This document shows positions 25,746-33,683 of a stretch of 64,000 nt of DNA, in pieces (the first letter of the stretch is position 1; every line of letters starts with the position of its first letter). The position numbers were made by a program, and so were the translations under genes. The notes beneath the pieces were generated by a model that made no database searches, was not told the DNA's origin, and saw only the letters and a list, made by a program, of their open reading frames with translations. The DNA is from Ignatzschineria rhizosphaerae (lineage in GTDB: Bacteria; Pseudomonadota; Gammaproteobacteria; Cardiobacteriales; Wohlfahrtiimonadaceae), in assembly GCF_022655595.1 (NCBI RefSeq), contig NZ_CP093379.1, forward strand, positions 2,104,501 through 2,168,500. The letters run 5' to 3'.

Positions 25746-28167
25746 ACAAGATCAGACTTCTTCACTTCAAGAGATTGGCATTATTGTGACTCGTCCGAAA
25801 GGACAGTCACAAAGCTTTATTAATCGCCTACAAAATCGAGGTTATCAAGCTTTTGATCTTCCAGGGATCTTAATCGTTCCAACAAAAGACCAAAAAAAAG
25901 CCATCGATACATTGCAGCAAATCGATCAATACGATTATTGCCTTTTTACAAGCCCCAACTCTGTGAAGTTTGGCAAACGTCTGCAACTTGGTTTTGATAA
26001 AATTAAAGCCTTCATAGCCATTGGCTCTGGTACAGAAAATGCCTTAAAACCGTATCTCAATGGTAAAAAGATTTTAACGGCGCCAAAACCTTATACCTCT
26101 GAAGCTTTAGTTCAAACCCTAAAAGCCCATGGAATGCAAGATCAATCGGTCTTAATTGTTAGTGGTGAAGGCGGGAGAAGGCTCCTTGATAATGCAATTA
26201 ATGAATTAGGGGGCAAAGGTCTCTATTGCGATGTTTATCGCCGAGAAGCCCCTTCTGATCTTGATGTTTCACAGATATTAAACTTTAAAAAAGAATCAGC
26301 AAATCATAGGCTTTATCTCATAATCTCTAGCCAAGAAGCATTCCTTAATCTTTTACCTACTATTGATAAGAGTGGTTTAAGACCTTTAATTGATGGTATC
26401 TTTGTAGGCAGTGAAAGATTAAAAAATATTGTCGAATCAGAAGGATTCGACAATGTTATTGTTGCAAGATCGGCACTTGAAAACGATCTTTGGCAAGCAA
26501 TTGAAACAGAATTTTCCTCTCAGGCAGTCATACCCGACGCCCCTTTAACGATCATATCCGATAATAATAAGGAGCTCTCTATGAGTAAAGAGCAAAACAA
26601 CAATGACGTCACGCTAGATGACAAAAATATTGATGACTCAGCGGATCAGGCTACTGATAATGCAAAAGCTGACAATCACGATTTAAATAAGCGCCAATCT
26701 AGGGAAGCAAATAATAAAAATCGCCGCGCTAAAAGAAAAAATAATCGTCATAACAACGATGCGCAAGCTTTAGAAGAAAATGACGATAAATCCCTCAATG
26801 GGAGCGCTAGCGATACGCTAAACTCACAAGCCTTTGAAAAAGAAGCGGTGGAACCTGAACAAAAGAGCGCTAATCAGCCAGAAAAGACCGCAAGTAAAGT
26901 TGAAGAGGAAAAAGTCGAAGCGAAAGAATCAACAGCCCTCGCTCCCAAAAAACAAGGACAATCCTTAACCTATCTCGCCCTTCTCATTGCACTTGGCGGT
27001 ATCGGCTTAGGTGGTTTTGCTTATTATAAAGGGGTCATTGAACAAGAAGCTCGCTTTACCACAATGACACAAACCGTTGAGAGCGACAAAGCAACGATTA
27101 ATGCTTTAAAATCAGAAATCTCTGCACTTGAAGCGAACTTAAAAACGCTTCAAGAAACCACAAAAAAGACGACTGAAACTGAAAAAGGTTCACTTCAAGA
27201 TCAAGTCTCTCTTGTTGCCCAAAAACATGAATCACTGAATCAAGCGCTCGCTGATTCTGCGAAAAGTCTGCAAACTCAAATTGATAGCCTGAAAAAGACG
27301 CAACAATCGCTCATTGAGAAAAGTGATAGCATCGATAAGATTGCAACGGTTAGCAACCAAGCGATGACTATTGCCAATAACTTTGACAAAAAACTAGCAG
27401 AGCAAGAACTTGCACAATCTGTCGTGTTAAATGAAGCAAAAGAGCTTATTAGCACCATTAAAAACATTACTGATCTTGAGATGCTTCGCACCACAGAAGT
27501 CGATTACTTGTTAAAAGTTGCTATTCAAAAAGTTCAATTTGATAAAGATTACCAAATTGCCGGTAGCCTTCTCTCTTCTGCGCTTGATCGTTTAAATCAA
27601 ATTAATAGCATTAATTTTTCTGAAACCAAACGATTACTTGCTGAAAATATTGAAGCACTTCAATCTTTAAAATCAGTCGATCTTATAACAGTCTCTAATC
27701 GTCTTGATAAAATCGCAGCGCTTATTCAACAAGCGCCCTTAAAAGATGATAGTGCACTATTGAATCTTAAAAATGAGATCTTCAATCAAGGCACGCCTGA
27801 AGGAGAGAGTTGGAGTGAAAAACTCACAAGCTCCTTAAAACATCTCATCGTTATTGAAAATAAACGCACTGAAGTGCCTGAACTCATGGCAAAAGATGAT
27901 CGTTTCTTCTTAGGACAAAATATTCAGCTAGAGCTTTCGGCAGCAAAAGTGGCGATGTTACAAGATCAATATGCGATTTTTGAAAAAAGCCTTAAAACCG
28001 TTCAAAACTGGATTAAGACCTATTACGATGAAGATAATGCGGATGTGCGTGAAGCTATTCAGCAAATTCAGTGGCTATTAGATGCACCATTACAAGTAAC
28101 CCCACCCAATATTGAACGAACCTTCACAGATTTCGAAGCAACCCTTCGAGCATACAAAGGAGCGTAA
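25738..28167 (+). CDS. hemDX: Fused uroporphyrinogen-III synthase HemD / membrane protein HemX
   Basis: One 809-residue frame joins two usually separate genes. Residues about 1-265 are HemD (IIVTRPKGQSQSFINRL, FTSPNSVKFG, SGEGGRRLL), which closes and inverts hydroxymethylbilane to uroporphyrinogen III. From about residue 282 the protein is HemX-like: an acidic/basic low-complexity linker, one transmembrane helix near residues 408-430 (LTYLALLIALGGIGLGGFAYY), then a long coiled coil and a helical periplasmic-type C domain. The start at 25738 overlaps hemC; an upstream extension of the frame lies inside hemC and is not credible. An in-frame ATG at 26581 has AAGGAG six bases upstream, so a separate HemX may also be made. 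HemX function is poorly known, despite its old methyltransferase name. Confidence 0.92.
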   Translation: MAKQDQTSSLQEIGIIVTRPKGQSQSFINRLQNRGYQAFDLPGILIVPTKDQKKAIDTLQQIDQYDYCLFTSPNSVKFGKRLQLGFDKIKAFIAIGSGTENALKPYLNGKKILTAPKPYTSEALVQTLKAHGMQDQSVLIVSGEGGRRLLDNAINELGGKGLYCDVYRREAPSDLDVSQILNFKKESANHRLYLIISSQEAFLNLLPTIDKSGLRPLIDGIFVGSERLKNIVESEGFDNVIVARSALENDLWQAIETEFSSQAVIPDAPLTIISDNNKELSMSKEQNNNDVTLDDKNIDDSADQATDNAKADNHDLNKRQSREANNKNRRAKRKNNRHNNDAQALEENDDKSLNGSASDTLNSQAFEKEAVEPEQKSANQPEKTASKVEEEKVEAKESTALAPKKQGQSLTYLALLIALGGIGLGGFAYYKGVIEQEARFTTMTQTVESDKATINALKSEISALEANLKTLQETTKKTTETEKGSLQDQVSLVAQKHESLNQALADSAKSLQTQIDSLKKTQQSLIEKSDSIDKIATVSNQAMTIANNFDKKLAEQELAQSVVLNEAKELISTIKNITDLEMLRTTEVDYLLKVAIQKVQFDKDYQIAGSLLSSALDRLNQINSINFSETKRLLAENIEALQSLKSVDLITVSNRLDKIAALIQQAPLKDDSALLNLKNEIFNQGTPEGESWSEKLTSSLKHLIVIENKRTEVPELMAKDDRFFLGQNIQLELSAAKVAMLQDQYAIFEKSLKTVQNWIKTYYDEDNADVREAIQQIQWLLDAPLQVTPPNIERTFTDFEATLRAYKGA
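26569..26583 (+). promoter_or_regulatory. Internal ribosome-binding site and start codon for a separate HemX
   Basis: AAGGAG at 26569-26574, then ATG at 26581 (codon 282 of the fused frame), is an excellent initiation signal right at the HemD/HemX boundary. No stop codon separates the two parts. It may be a relic of the separate hemX start or may still be used. Confidence 0.6.
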
Positions 28168-28170
28168 ATC

Positions 28171-29583
28171 ATGGGTAAACTATTTAAAACTGTCGGATGG
28201 ATTCTTCTCATCCCCTTACTTGCCATATTGCTCTTTCTAATTGTCAAAGATGATGCTGGGCACGTTCTCATCACCGGAACATTCCCAATTATCGGCCCTA
28301 AAACTATTAACACGACGATTATTGGAGGGCTACTATTTGGAGCCATTGGCATTATCGCTGCTTACATTGTGATTAGAATTATTATCACAATTTTCAGTAC
28401 CCCGAGCATTATGCGTAAGTTTTCACTTAACCGCCGTGCTAAAACTGCTGAAAAACAGTATAACCAAGCAGAGCTGGCGCTTTTAGAAAATAAACCCGCC
28501 GTTGCCGAAGATCTCTTTTTGACTGCCGCAAAGGGGAGTAAAAGCCCGAACCTTTGTTATCTAGGGGCAGCTCGCGCAGCGCAATTACTTCATAAAAGTG
28601 ATCGAAGAGATCGTTACCTTCGTGAAATCGATCTATCAGAATCAAAACATGATCGAGAATACGCAGAAGTAAAACGCGCAGAGTTGCTAATAGAAGCTGG
28701 AGAAAATGATAAAGCAGAATCCCTTTTAAAAGACCTCCTTACCCGTTATAAAAACTATCCGGCAACGCTTCTTTTAGCGGTATCTCTACAACGTCAAGGC
28801 AAGCATGAAGCGCTCTTTAGATTACTCCCTGATCTACAAAAAGCCCTGCCTCGCTTAACACCTAGTCGTGAGATTACCCAATATACCCAAGATATCTACT
28901 GTGCACTTTTTGATTATGCGAGCCGCATCAGTAAAGAGTCTGATCAGCTACGTTTAGTTTGGAGTAAAATCCCCAAATATCTGCGCCAAGATCCTACGAT
29001 TCTTATTCACTACGCTAATCGCTTACTTGATGTCAGCGATACCAAACGCGCCGAAGAGTTACTGCGTAAAGAGATCTTAAAAACTCAAGATGAGCGCTTA
29101 ATTATGGCGTATGCCCATCTCTACCGAGGAGATCAACCTCAACTTTTAAAATATGCTAAGCGTTTTAATGAAAGTCAGCCAGATAGCGCAATTACACAAT
29201 ATACATTAGCGCACATGCTCTTTAGAAGTCAGCAATATGAAGAGGCAAAAATACATCTAGAAAAAACATTGCAACTAGATCCTCACTTTGTCAAAGCCTA
29301 TCGCTTACTCGGCGAAATCAAGCTTATTGAAAATGATGAAAAAGGGGCATTAATTGCGTTTAAAGAAGCGATGAGCCTCATGCTTGATGAGCGCCCAAAA
29401 GATGTCATACCTGTGGATGGCGATCTGTTAATTGCTTCAACTGAAAAAATTGGGACAGCAGTAGATGATGCGCTTGATGCAGAAATTATCGATTCTCATA
29501 ATGATGATACAAAAGAGAATGAAGTAGAAAACTCTTCAGATACTGATACGCCTAATAACCCAGATCCTCGAAGAACTTTATAA
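28171..29583 (+). CDS. hemY: HemY-type heme biosynthesis-associated TPR membrane protein
   Basis: This is the HemY of gammaproteobacterial hemCDXY operons, not the protoporphyrinogen oxidase of that name. The 470-residue protein has two N-terminal transmembrane helices (about residues 7-27 and 45-72), the HemY_N region and then TPR repeats (for example ALLENKPAVAEDLFLTAAK and LEKTLQLDPHFVKAYRLLGEI), ending in an acidic tail. It starts 3 bases after hemDX. The role is thought to be in assembling or scaffolding late heme enzymes at the membrane. The exact activity is unknown. Confidence 0.92.
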   Translation: MGKLFKTVGWILLIPLLAILLFLIVKDDAGHVLITGTFPIIGPKTINTTIIGGLLFGAIGIIAAYIVIRIIITIFSTPSIMRKFSLNRRAKTAEKQYNQAELALLENKPAVAEDLFLTAAKGSKSPNLCYLGAARAAQLLHKSDRRDRYLREIDLSESKHDREYAEVKRAELLIEAGENDKAESLLKDLLTRYKNYPATLLLAVSLQRQGKHEALFRLLPDLQKALPRLTPSREITQYTQDIYCALFDYASRISKESDQLRLVWSKIPKYLRQDPTILIHYANRLLDVSDTKRAEELLRKEILKTQDERLIMAYAHLYRGDQPQLLKYAKRFNESQPDSAITQYTLAHMLFRSQQYEEAKIHLEKTLQLDPHFVKAYRLLGEIKLIENDEKGALIAFKEAMSLMLDERPKDVIPVDGDLLIASTEKIGTAVDDALDAEIIDSHNDDTKENEVENSSDTDTPNNPDPRRTL

Positions 29584-29630
29584 TTCCAATTCCCTGACAA
29601 GAACGTCAATATCAATTGGGAATTAACTTT

Positions 29631-29660
29631 AAAAGATGAGTATTTATACTCATCTTTTTT
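29631..29660 (+). terminator. Rho-independent terminator of the hem operon
   Basis: AAAAGATGAGTAT / ATACTCATCTTTT forms an almost perfect hairpin ending in a run of Ts, about 50 bases after the hemY stop. Confidence 0.88.
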
Positions 29661-29680
29661 ATTGTGCATAATCTACCCTT

Positions 29681-30092
29681 TATAGTGAAACACGTTCAAA
29701 ACAGGCTGATTTAAATGCCGAAGTATCGGCTATTAACAATATGAAATATGTTCTATCCGGCATCTTGAAAACACTGGTTTAATACGTACCTTTATAGATT
29801 TATGCAAGGCTGGAGGGAATGTTTCGTGTTCTTTCTAAAATCCCGTGCCAGCTGTTTAAGACTTGCTTTTCTTAAACCGAATTGACTATAAAAGTCACTG
29901 AATCAGATTGCCGGCGCATCGGTTATGAGAAGTACAATAATCATTCTATCTGCCATTGTGCAAGTTGGCTTGATTCACACGGCATACTGTTTTACTTTTA
30001 GTTTTAGTTTTAGTTTTAGTTTTAGTTTTAGTTTTAGTTTTAGTTTTAGTTTTAGTTTTAAAATAGTGTTTCTTGAATCGAATTGACTATAT
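29681..30092 (+). repeat. Composite of two dispersed Correia-like elements (copies C1 and C2)
   Basis: C1 (29681-29890) begins TATAGTGAAACACGTTC and ends CTTAAACCGAATTGACTATA. It has a diverged or longer interior of 210 bases. C2 starts at the same TATA (29887), without the normal left-end CGGTTTAAAAG, runs through ATTGCCGGCGCATCGGTTATG and ends TTTCTTGAATCGAATTGACTATA at 30092. The pair share one junction, as if one element inserted in the end of another. Together with the hemY terminator they explain the 583-base gap between hemY and folP. Confidence 0.75.
29995..30061 (+). repeat. GTTTTA hexanucleotide tandem repeat (about 10-11 units)
   Basis: The block 30001-30060 is ten exact GTTTTA units, preceded by CTTTTA. 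In the other element copies this position reads only CTTTTAAAATAG, so the repeat is an expansion inside copy C2. It lies about 105 bases upstream of folP. Such hexamers change length by slipped-strand replication. Confidence 0.95.
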
Positions 30093-30166
30093 AAACGCTT
30101 TCCCCCTTTTTTTATAGAAAGTGATACGATAAAACCTTCTGTTTTATTGAATCGACGCAAACCATC

Positions 30167-31021
30167 ATGCATATCACCTTTAATCAAAAATCTTTAAATC
30201 TCTCTACGCCTAAAATTATGGGGATCCTTAATTTAACGCCCAACTCCTTCTCTGATGGAGGGGATTACTTTGATCCTGAAAAGGCACTTGATCGAGCTTA
30301 TGAGATGATTGAAGATGGTGCGGATATTTTAGATATTGGTGCTGAATCGACCAACCCTAAAGCAGATCCCATTACAAGCGAGGAAGAGATCAGTCGTCTA
30401 TTGCCGGTCATTCGCAAATTAAAGCAGCATATTAAAGTTCCTCTCTCCATCGATACCTTTAGAACAAATACGATGCAATCGATGATCAATGAAGGAGTCG
30501 ATATCATTAATGATGTCACGGCCCTAAGCGATTCTGGTGCTTTAGAAGTCGTTGCAAATTCCAACGCAGCAATTGTTTTAATGCATATGCTCGGCAATCA
30601 TGAAAAGATGCATATTAAAGGGGATTATAGTGCTCAAGGAGGGGTTACTCAAGCCGTTATCACAAAGCTTGAAGAGAAAGCAGCCCTCTGTATTCAGAGC
30701 GGCATTGAAGCTTCACGCATTATTTTAGATCCCGGATTTGGCTTTGATAAAACGCCAGAAGAGCAGCTCTCACTTCTTAAAGAGCTCGACCAAGTCACGA
30801 CCTCTCCTTATCCCTATCTTGTCGGGGTCTCACGAAAACGCTTTATTGGGACTATTACGAATGTTGATATGGCGAAAGATCGTCTTGCCGGCAATCTAGC
30901 GGTTGCGCTATGGAGCATTGAAAAAGGCGCAAAAATCCTCCGTGTCCATGATGTTAAAGCCACTAAGGAAGCCTTTTTAATGTGGTTAGCCATGCAAAAT
31001 GCGGCTCCCTCATCCTTATAA
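30167..31021 (+). CDS. folP: Dihydropteroate synthase
   Basis: DHPS joins p-aminobenzoate to dihydropterin pyrophosphate in folate synthesis and is the sulfonamide target. The 284-residue protein has the family motifs MGILNLTPNSFSDGG, ILDIGAESTNP and GVSRKRFIG, and the DPGFGFDKT block. It stands alone behind the repeat cluster, not next to ftsH or glmM as in E. coli. No strong Shine-Dalgarno is visible before the ATG at 30167, but the N terminus fits the family. Confidence 0.96.
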   Translation: MHITFNQKSLNLSTPKIMGILNLTPNSFSDGGDYFDPEKALDRAYEMIEDGADILDIGAESTNPKADPITSEEEISRLLPVIRKLKQHIKVPLSIDTFRTNTMQSMINEGVDIINDVTALSDSGALEVVANSNAAIVLMHMLGNHEKMHIKGDYSAQGGVTQAVITKLEEKAALCIQSGIEASRIILDPGFGFDKTPEEQLSLLKELDQVTTSPYPYLVGVSRKRFIGTITNVDMAKDRLAGNLAVALWSIEKGAKILRVHDVKATKEAFLMWLAMQNAAPSSL

Positions 31022-31031
31022 CTTCGTGGAA

Positions 31032-31077
31032 AGCCAACGTGAAATGCCGTAAAAAATTTTATAACATTTCACTGGCT
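31032..31077. terminator. Possible terminator hairpin between folP and the MDR gene
   Basis: AGCCA-AC-GTGAAATG pairs with CATTTCAC-TGGCT (13 bp with a 2-nt bulge) around an 18-nt loop. It lies between convergent genes, but no clear T-tract follows on either strand. Confidence 0.4.
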
Positions 31078-31115
31078 GAGCACATGATCTAATTCAGCGC
31101 CTCGGTCATCACAAG

Positions 31116-32093
31116 TTAACTCGCAACTTGAAATACTAACCTTTTTGCCGTTTTTTGTGTCCATAATATTTCAACATCTTCTAAAGATGCAACTTCATAC
31201 TCAATTTTAAGATTGCCCTTCACCGCCTCTCTTAAAATCTGCATCACAATATTTTCTAATAGCTCCTTAGGCGGAAAATTACCAGTACCACTTCCTAAGA
31301 TCGTTAAAAAACTACTACGGAAAACTCCAGAAGCTAACTGAATTTCGCTGCCGGCAAGTGCCCCCACGGAAACATAACGAATACCTCGCTCCCCTGCTTT
31401 CTCATCTACTTTTAGGCTTTTAGTCATTAGTGCTTTTATCAATAGTTCAGCGGGTCTGCCCCAAAGATAATCCACCACAATATCAATCCCTCGCTTTGCT
31501 AAGCGTTGAAACTCTGCAAACAATAGCGCCTCATCTTGCTCTGTATCGATATATTCGTCAGCAATCAAACTCATCAATCCGCTACGTTTACGGCCTACCG
31601 CAATCACTTTTTTAGCCCCTAATAATTTCGCAATCGCCAATGCTTGTTTCCCAGTATCACCGGTTGCGCCCATAATTAGCACCGTTTCTCCCCGTACCAT
31701 TTTTGCGCGCCAAGCAAGGGGAAGCCATGCACCAATAGCAGGGTTAATCAGCGCTGCAACCATATCGGTATCAAGCCCTTCTGGAATATTGACCATCATT
31801 GATGCCGGCGCATACTCTGCCATTGCCCCAAACTGACTTGAAGTCGTTTGGAAATAGACCTTCTCACCTTTATCATTGATTCCAACACCATCTGTACCAC
31901 AAACAACGGGGAGACTTTCTGATGATGGGCTACTGTAATGAGTCCCGGCAACAATCGCCCGATCTAACTGCTTTAAAGATGATGCGAGAACCCTTACGAT
32001 TCCCTCGTTATCCTGCGCTACCGGCATTTGGAATTGCTGATATTTTGGTGCTTGACCTAGCTGCGTGATGACAGCGGCTTGCATTTTTGCCAT
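31116..32093 (-). CDS. Zinc-independent MDR-family oxidoreductase (quinone oxidoreductase-like)
   Basis: The 325-residue protein has the MDR alcohol dehydrogenase fold: an N-terminal GroES-like part with CGTDGVGI, and a Rossmann part with VLIMGATGDTGKQALAIAKLLGA binding NADP(H). Zinc-binding cysteines and the GHE motif are missing, so it belongs with the quinone reductase/enoyl reductase-like MDRs. The substrate is unknown. It diverges from a TetR gene with a perfect operator-like palindrome between them, so it is probably induced by a toxic or aromatic compound. That inducer is inference. Confidence 0.8.
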   Translation of the reverse strand: MAKMQAAVITQLGQAPKYQQFQMPVAQDNEGIVRVLASSLKQLDRAIVAGTHYSSPSSESLPVVCGTDGVGINDKGEKVYFQTTSSQFGAMAEYAPASMMVNIPEGLDTDMVAALINPAIGAWLPLAWRAKMVRGETVLIMGATGDTGKQALAIAKLLGAKKVIAVGRKRSGLMSLIADEYIDTEQDEALLFAEFQRLAKRGIDIVVDYLWGRPAELLIKALMTKSLKVDEKAGERGIRYVSVGALAGSEIQLASGVFRSSFLTILGSGTGNFPPKELLENIVMQILREAVKGNLKIEYEVASLEDVEILWTQKTAKRLVFQVAS

Positions 32094-32136
32094 GATTATC
32101 CTCTTTCAATAAAGTTTTTATCAATGTCGCGTTATA

Positions 32137-32156
32137 ATATAAGTAATCACTTATAT
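32137..32156. promoter_or_regulatory. Palindromic TetR-type operator between the MDR gene and tetR
   Basis: ATATAAGT-AATC-ACTTATAT is a perfect 8-bp inverted repeat with a 4-bp spacer. It overlaps a TATAAT at 32133-32138 that can be the -10 of the plus-strand tetR gene, and lies 43 bases upstream of the MDR start. This is the normal place for an autorepressing TetR site controlling both genes. Confidence 0.6.
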
Positions 32157-32187
32157 TTGAAACTTACATTTTCTTTAGAAAAAAATC

Positions 32188-32793
32188 ATGAATGAAATAT
32201 CGTTAAAGCCCCTAAAAACACCTACACAAGAGAGATCATGGGCAACTTACCATGCTATTTTAGAAGCCACTACTCACATTTTAATTGAGCAAGGATATAA
32301 AACGCTTACCACAAATCATGTCGCTGATCGTGCAGGAGTGAGCATCGCTTCGCTCTATCAATACTTTCCTAACAAAGAATCTCTCGTCGCCACATTACAT
32401 ACCAATCACGCTAAACAGACCCGAAATACCATCAATGAGATACTAAAAAAAGCAAAAAATAGCTCAACAGCGACCATGATTGACCTTTTTGTTGATGCGA
32501 TGGTCAAAGCACATAGTGATAATCCAGAGCTCCACCGTGTTTTTCAAGAAGAGATTCCTAGGTTACTCAAGACTGCCATTTTAAAAGAGGGGAATGATCA
32601 ATTTTTAGAAACGATCGCACTGATTACTCAAAATACAGATTTACCATCAATCTCTGCTAAAGATTTAGCGTGGACAATCCGCATTATGACTCACTCCATT
32701 ATTCACCAAGGGATTATTGATCGCAAAGATGATCTTTTATCCGGCAAGATTAATAGAGAACTTAAAATGATGCTCCATAAATTGCTCTTATAG
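32188..32793 (+). CDS. TetR-family regulator, probable repressor of the divergent MDR gene
   Basis: The 201-residue protein has a TetR helix-turn-helix near residues 25-65 (LTTNHVADRAGVSIASLYQYFPNKESLVATL), with the strongly conserved SLYQYFPNKE recognition segment, and a C-terminal ligand domain. The intergenic palindrome at 32137 and the divergent arrangement argue that it represses the MDR oxidoreductase and itself. It is unlike the other TetR protein at 6557 beyond the DNA-binding domain. Confidence 0.85.
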   Translation: MNEISLKPLKTPTQERSWATYHAILEATTHILIEQGYKTLTTNHVADRAGVSIASLYQYFPNKESLVATLHTNHAKQTRNTINEILKKAKNSSTATMIDLFVDAMVKAHSDNPELHRVFQEEIPRLLKTAILKEGNDQFLETIALITQNTDLPSISAKDLAWTIRIMTHSIIHQGIIDRKDDLLSGKINRELKMMLHKLLL

Positions 32794-32834
32794 CACTACC
32801 AGATATTTACCAGTAACTATTGCGATGCACAGCC

Positions 32835-33608
32835 CTAATTCATCACTAACCCTCCATCGACCATAATATTTTGTCCTGTTACACCTCGGCTCCAAGGAGA
32901 TGCAAAATAGAGTACGGTATCTGCAACCTCTGCGGGCGTCGTGACTTTCCCTAAAGGGGTATTTTGCGCAATCATCTTAAAAACATCTTCAGAAGTTGCA
33001 CTACTTGCATCTGTCGTCTGAAGCAAACCTCCACTAACCATATTCACGTTGATACCAAACACTCCAAGCTCTTTTGCCATGTTTCGAGTAAAGGAAAGGA
33101 GTGCTGATTTTGCCGTATTATAATCGTGATAAGGCACCACAGGATTTTGCACAAGATTGGTTCCAATATTAATAATCCGCCCAAATCTTGCCTCTTTCAT
33201 ATCCTTTAATCCTGCCTGAATAGTATTCAGAGAGCCTTGAATAGCACCTTCTAATTGCCCTAAGAAATCTTCCCAGGTAATGTTTTCAGCATTTTGGCGA
33301 TTAACAGGATCAAATTTAAAATTAACAAGGGCATTATTCACAATTGTAGTAATTGGGACACCAAAAGCCCTTCTTGCTTGTTCAAATAACTCCCTCATCG
33401 CTTCCCGATCACGAATATCTCCCTGTAGAGCTATCACTTGCTTCTCATCATGAGTATTTAATTCTGTCACTAATGCCTCTGCTTGCGTCTTATTTTGATA
33501 AAAATTGATGACTACTTTTGCTCCTTCTCGTGCAAAAGAACGAACGATCTGAGCCCCTAATCCACGATTCCCACCGGTTACTAACACAATTTGATCTTCA
33601 AATTTCAT
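32835..33608 (-). CDS. SDR-family oxidoreductase (FabG-like)
   Basis: The 257-residue protein has the classical SDR Rossmann motif TGGNRGLG near the N terminus, NNAL in place of the usual NNAG, and the catalytic YNTAK. The usual catalytic serine region reads NIGTNL, so a threonine may stand in. The C terminus WSRGVTGQNIMVDGG is typical of 3-oxoacyl-ACP reductase-like SDRs. The open frame extends 30 codons upstream to 33698, but ATG at 33608 has GGAAG four bases upstream and the motif distance fits. Start regions of this gene and yheS are 75 bases apart and divergent. The substrate is unknown. Confidence 0.82.
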   Translation of the reverse strand: MKFEDQIVLVTGGNRGLGAQIVRSFAREGAKVVINFYQNKTQAEALVTELNTHDEKQVIALQGDIRDREAMRELFEQARRAFGVPITTIVNNALVNFKFDPVNRQNAENITWEDFLGQLEGAIQGSLNTIQAGLKDMKEARFGRIINIGTNLVQNPVVPYHDYNTAKSALLSFTRNMAKELGVFGINVNMVSGGLLQTTDASSATSEDVFKMIAQNTPLGKVTTPAEVADTVLYFASPWSRGVTGQNIMVDGGLVMN

Positions 33609-33683
33609 ACTCTTCCTTATTTCTTTCCATTTTTTCGGTATAATTCTCGTCTTAACTTCATTAAAAAATAAAGTAACACTGCT

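Noticed and set aside
29681-30092. CRISPR array or tRNA cluster in the repeat-rich gap before folP
   Set aside because: The units are not regularly spaced direct repeats with unique spacers, and no cloverleaf is found; the sequence fits the dispersed element family plus a hexamer tract.
29975-30187. A minus-strand frame encoding a Lys-Leu repeat protein
   Set aside because: The repeat LKLKLK is only the translation of the GTTTTA hexamer tract read in reverse; it has no credible start or conserved part.
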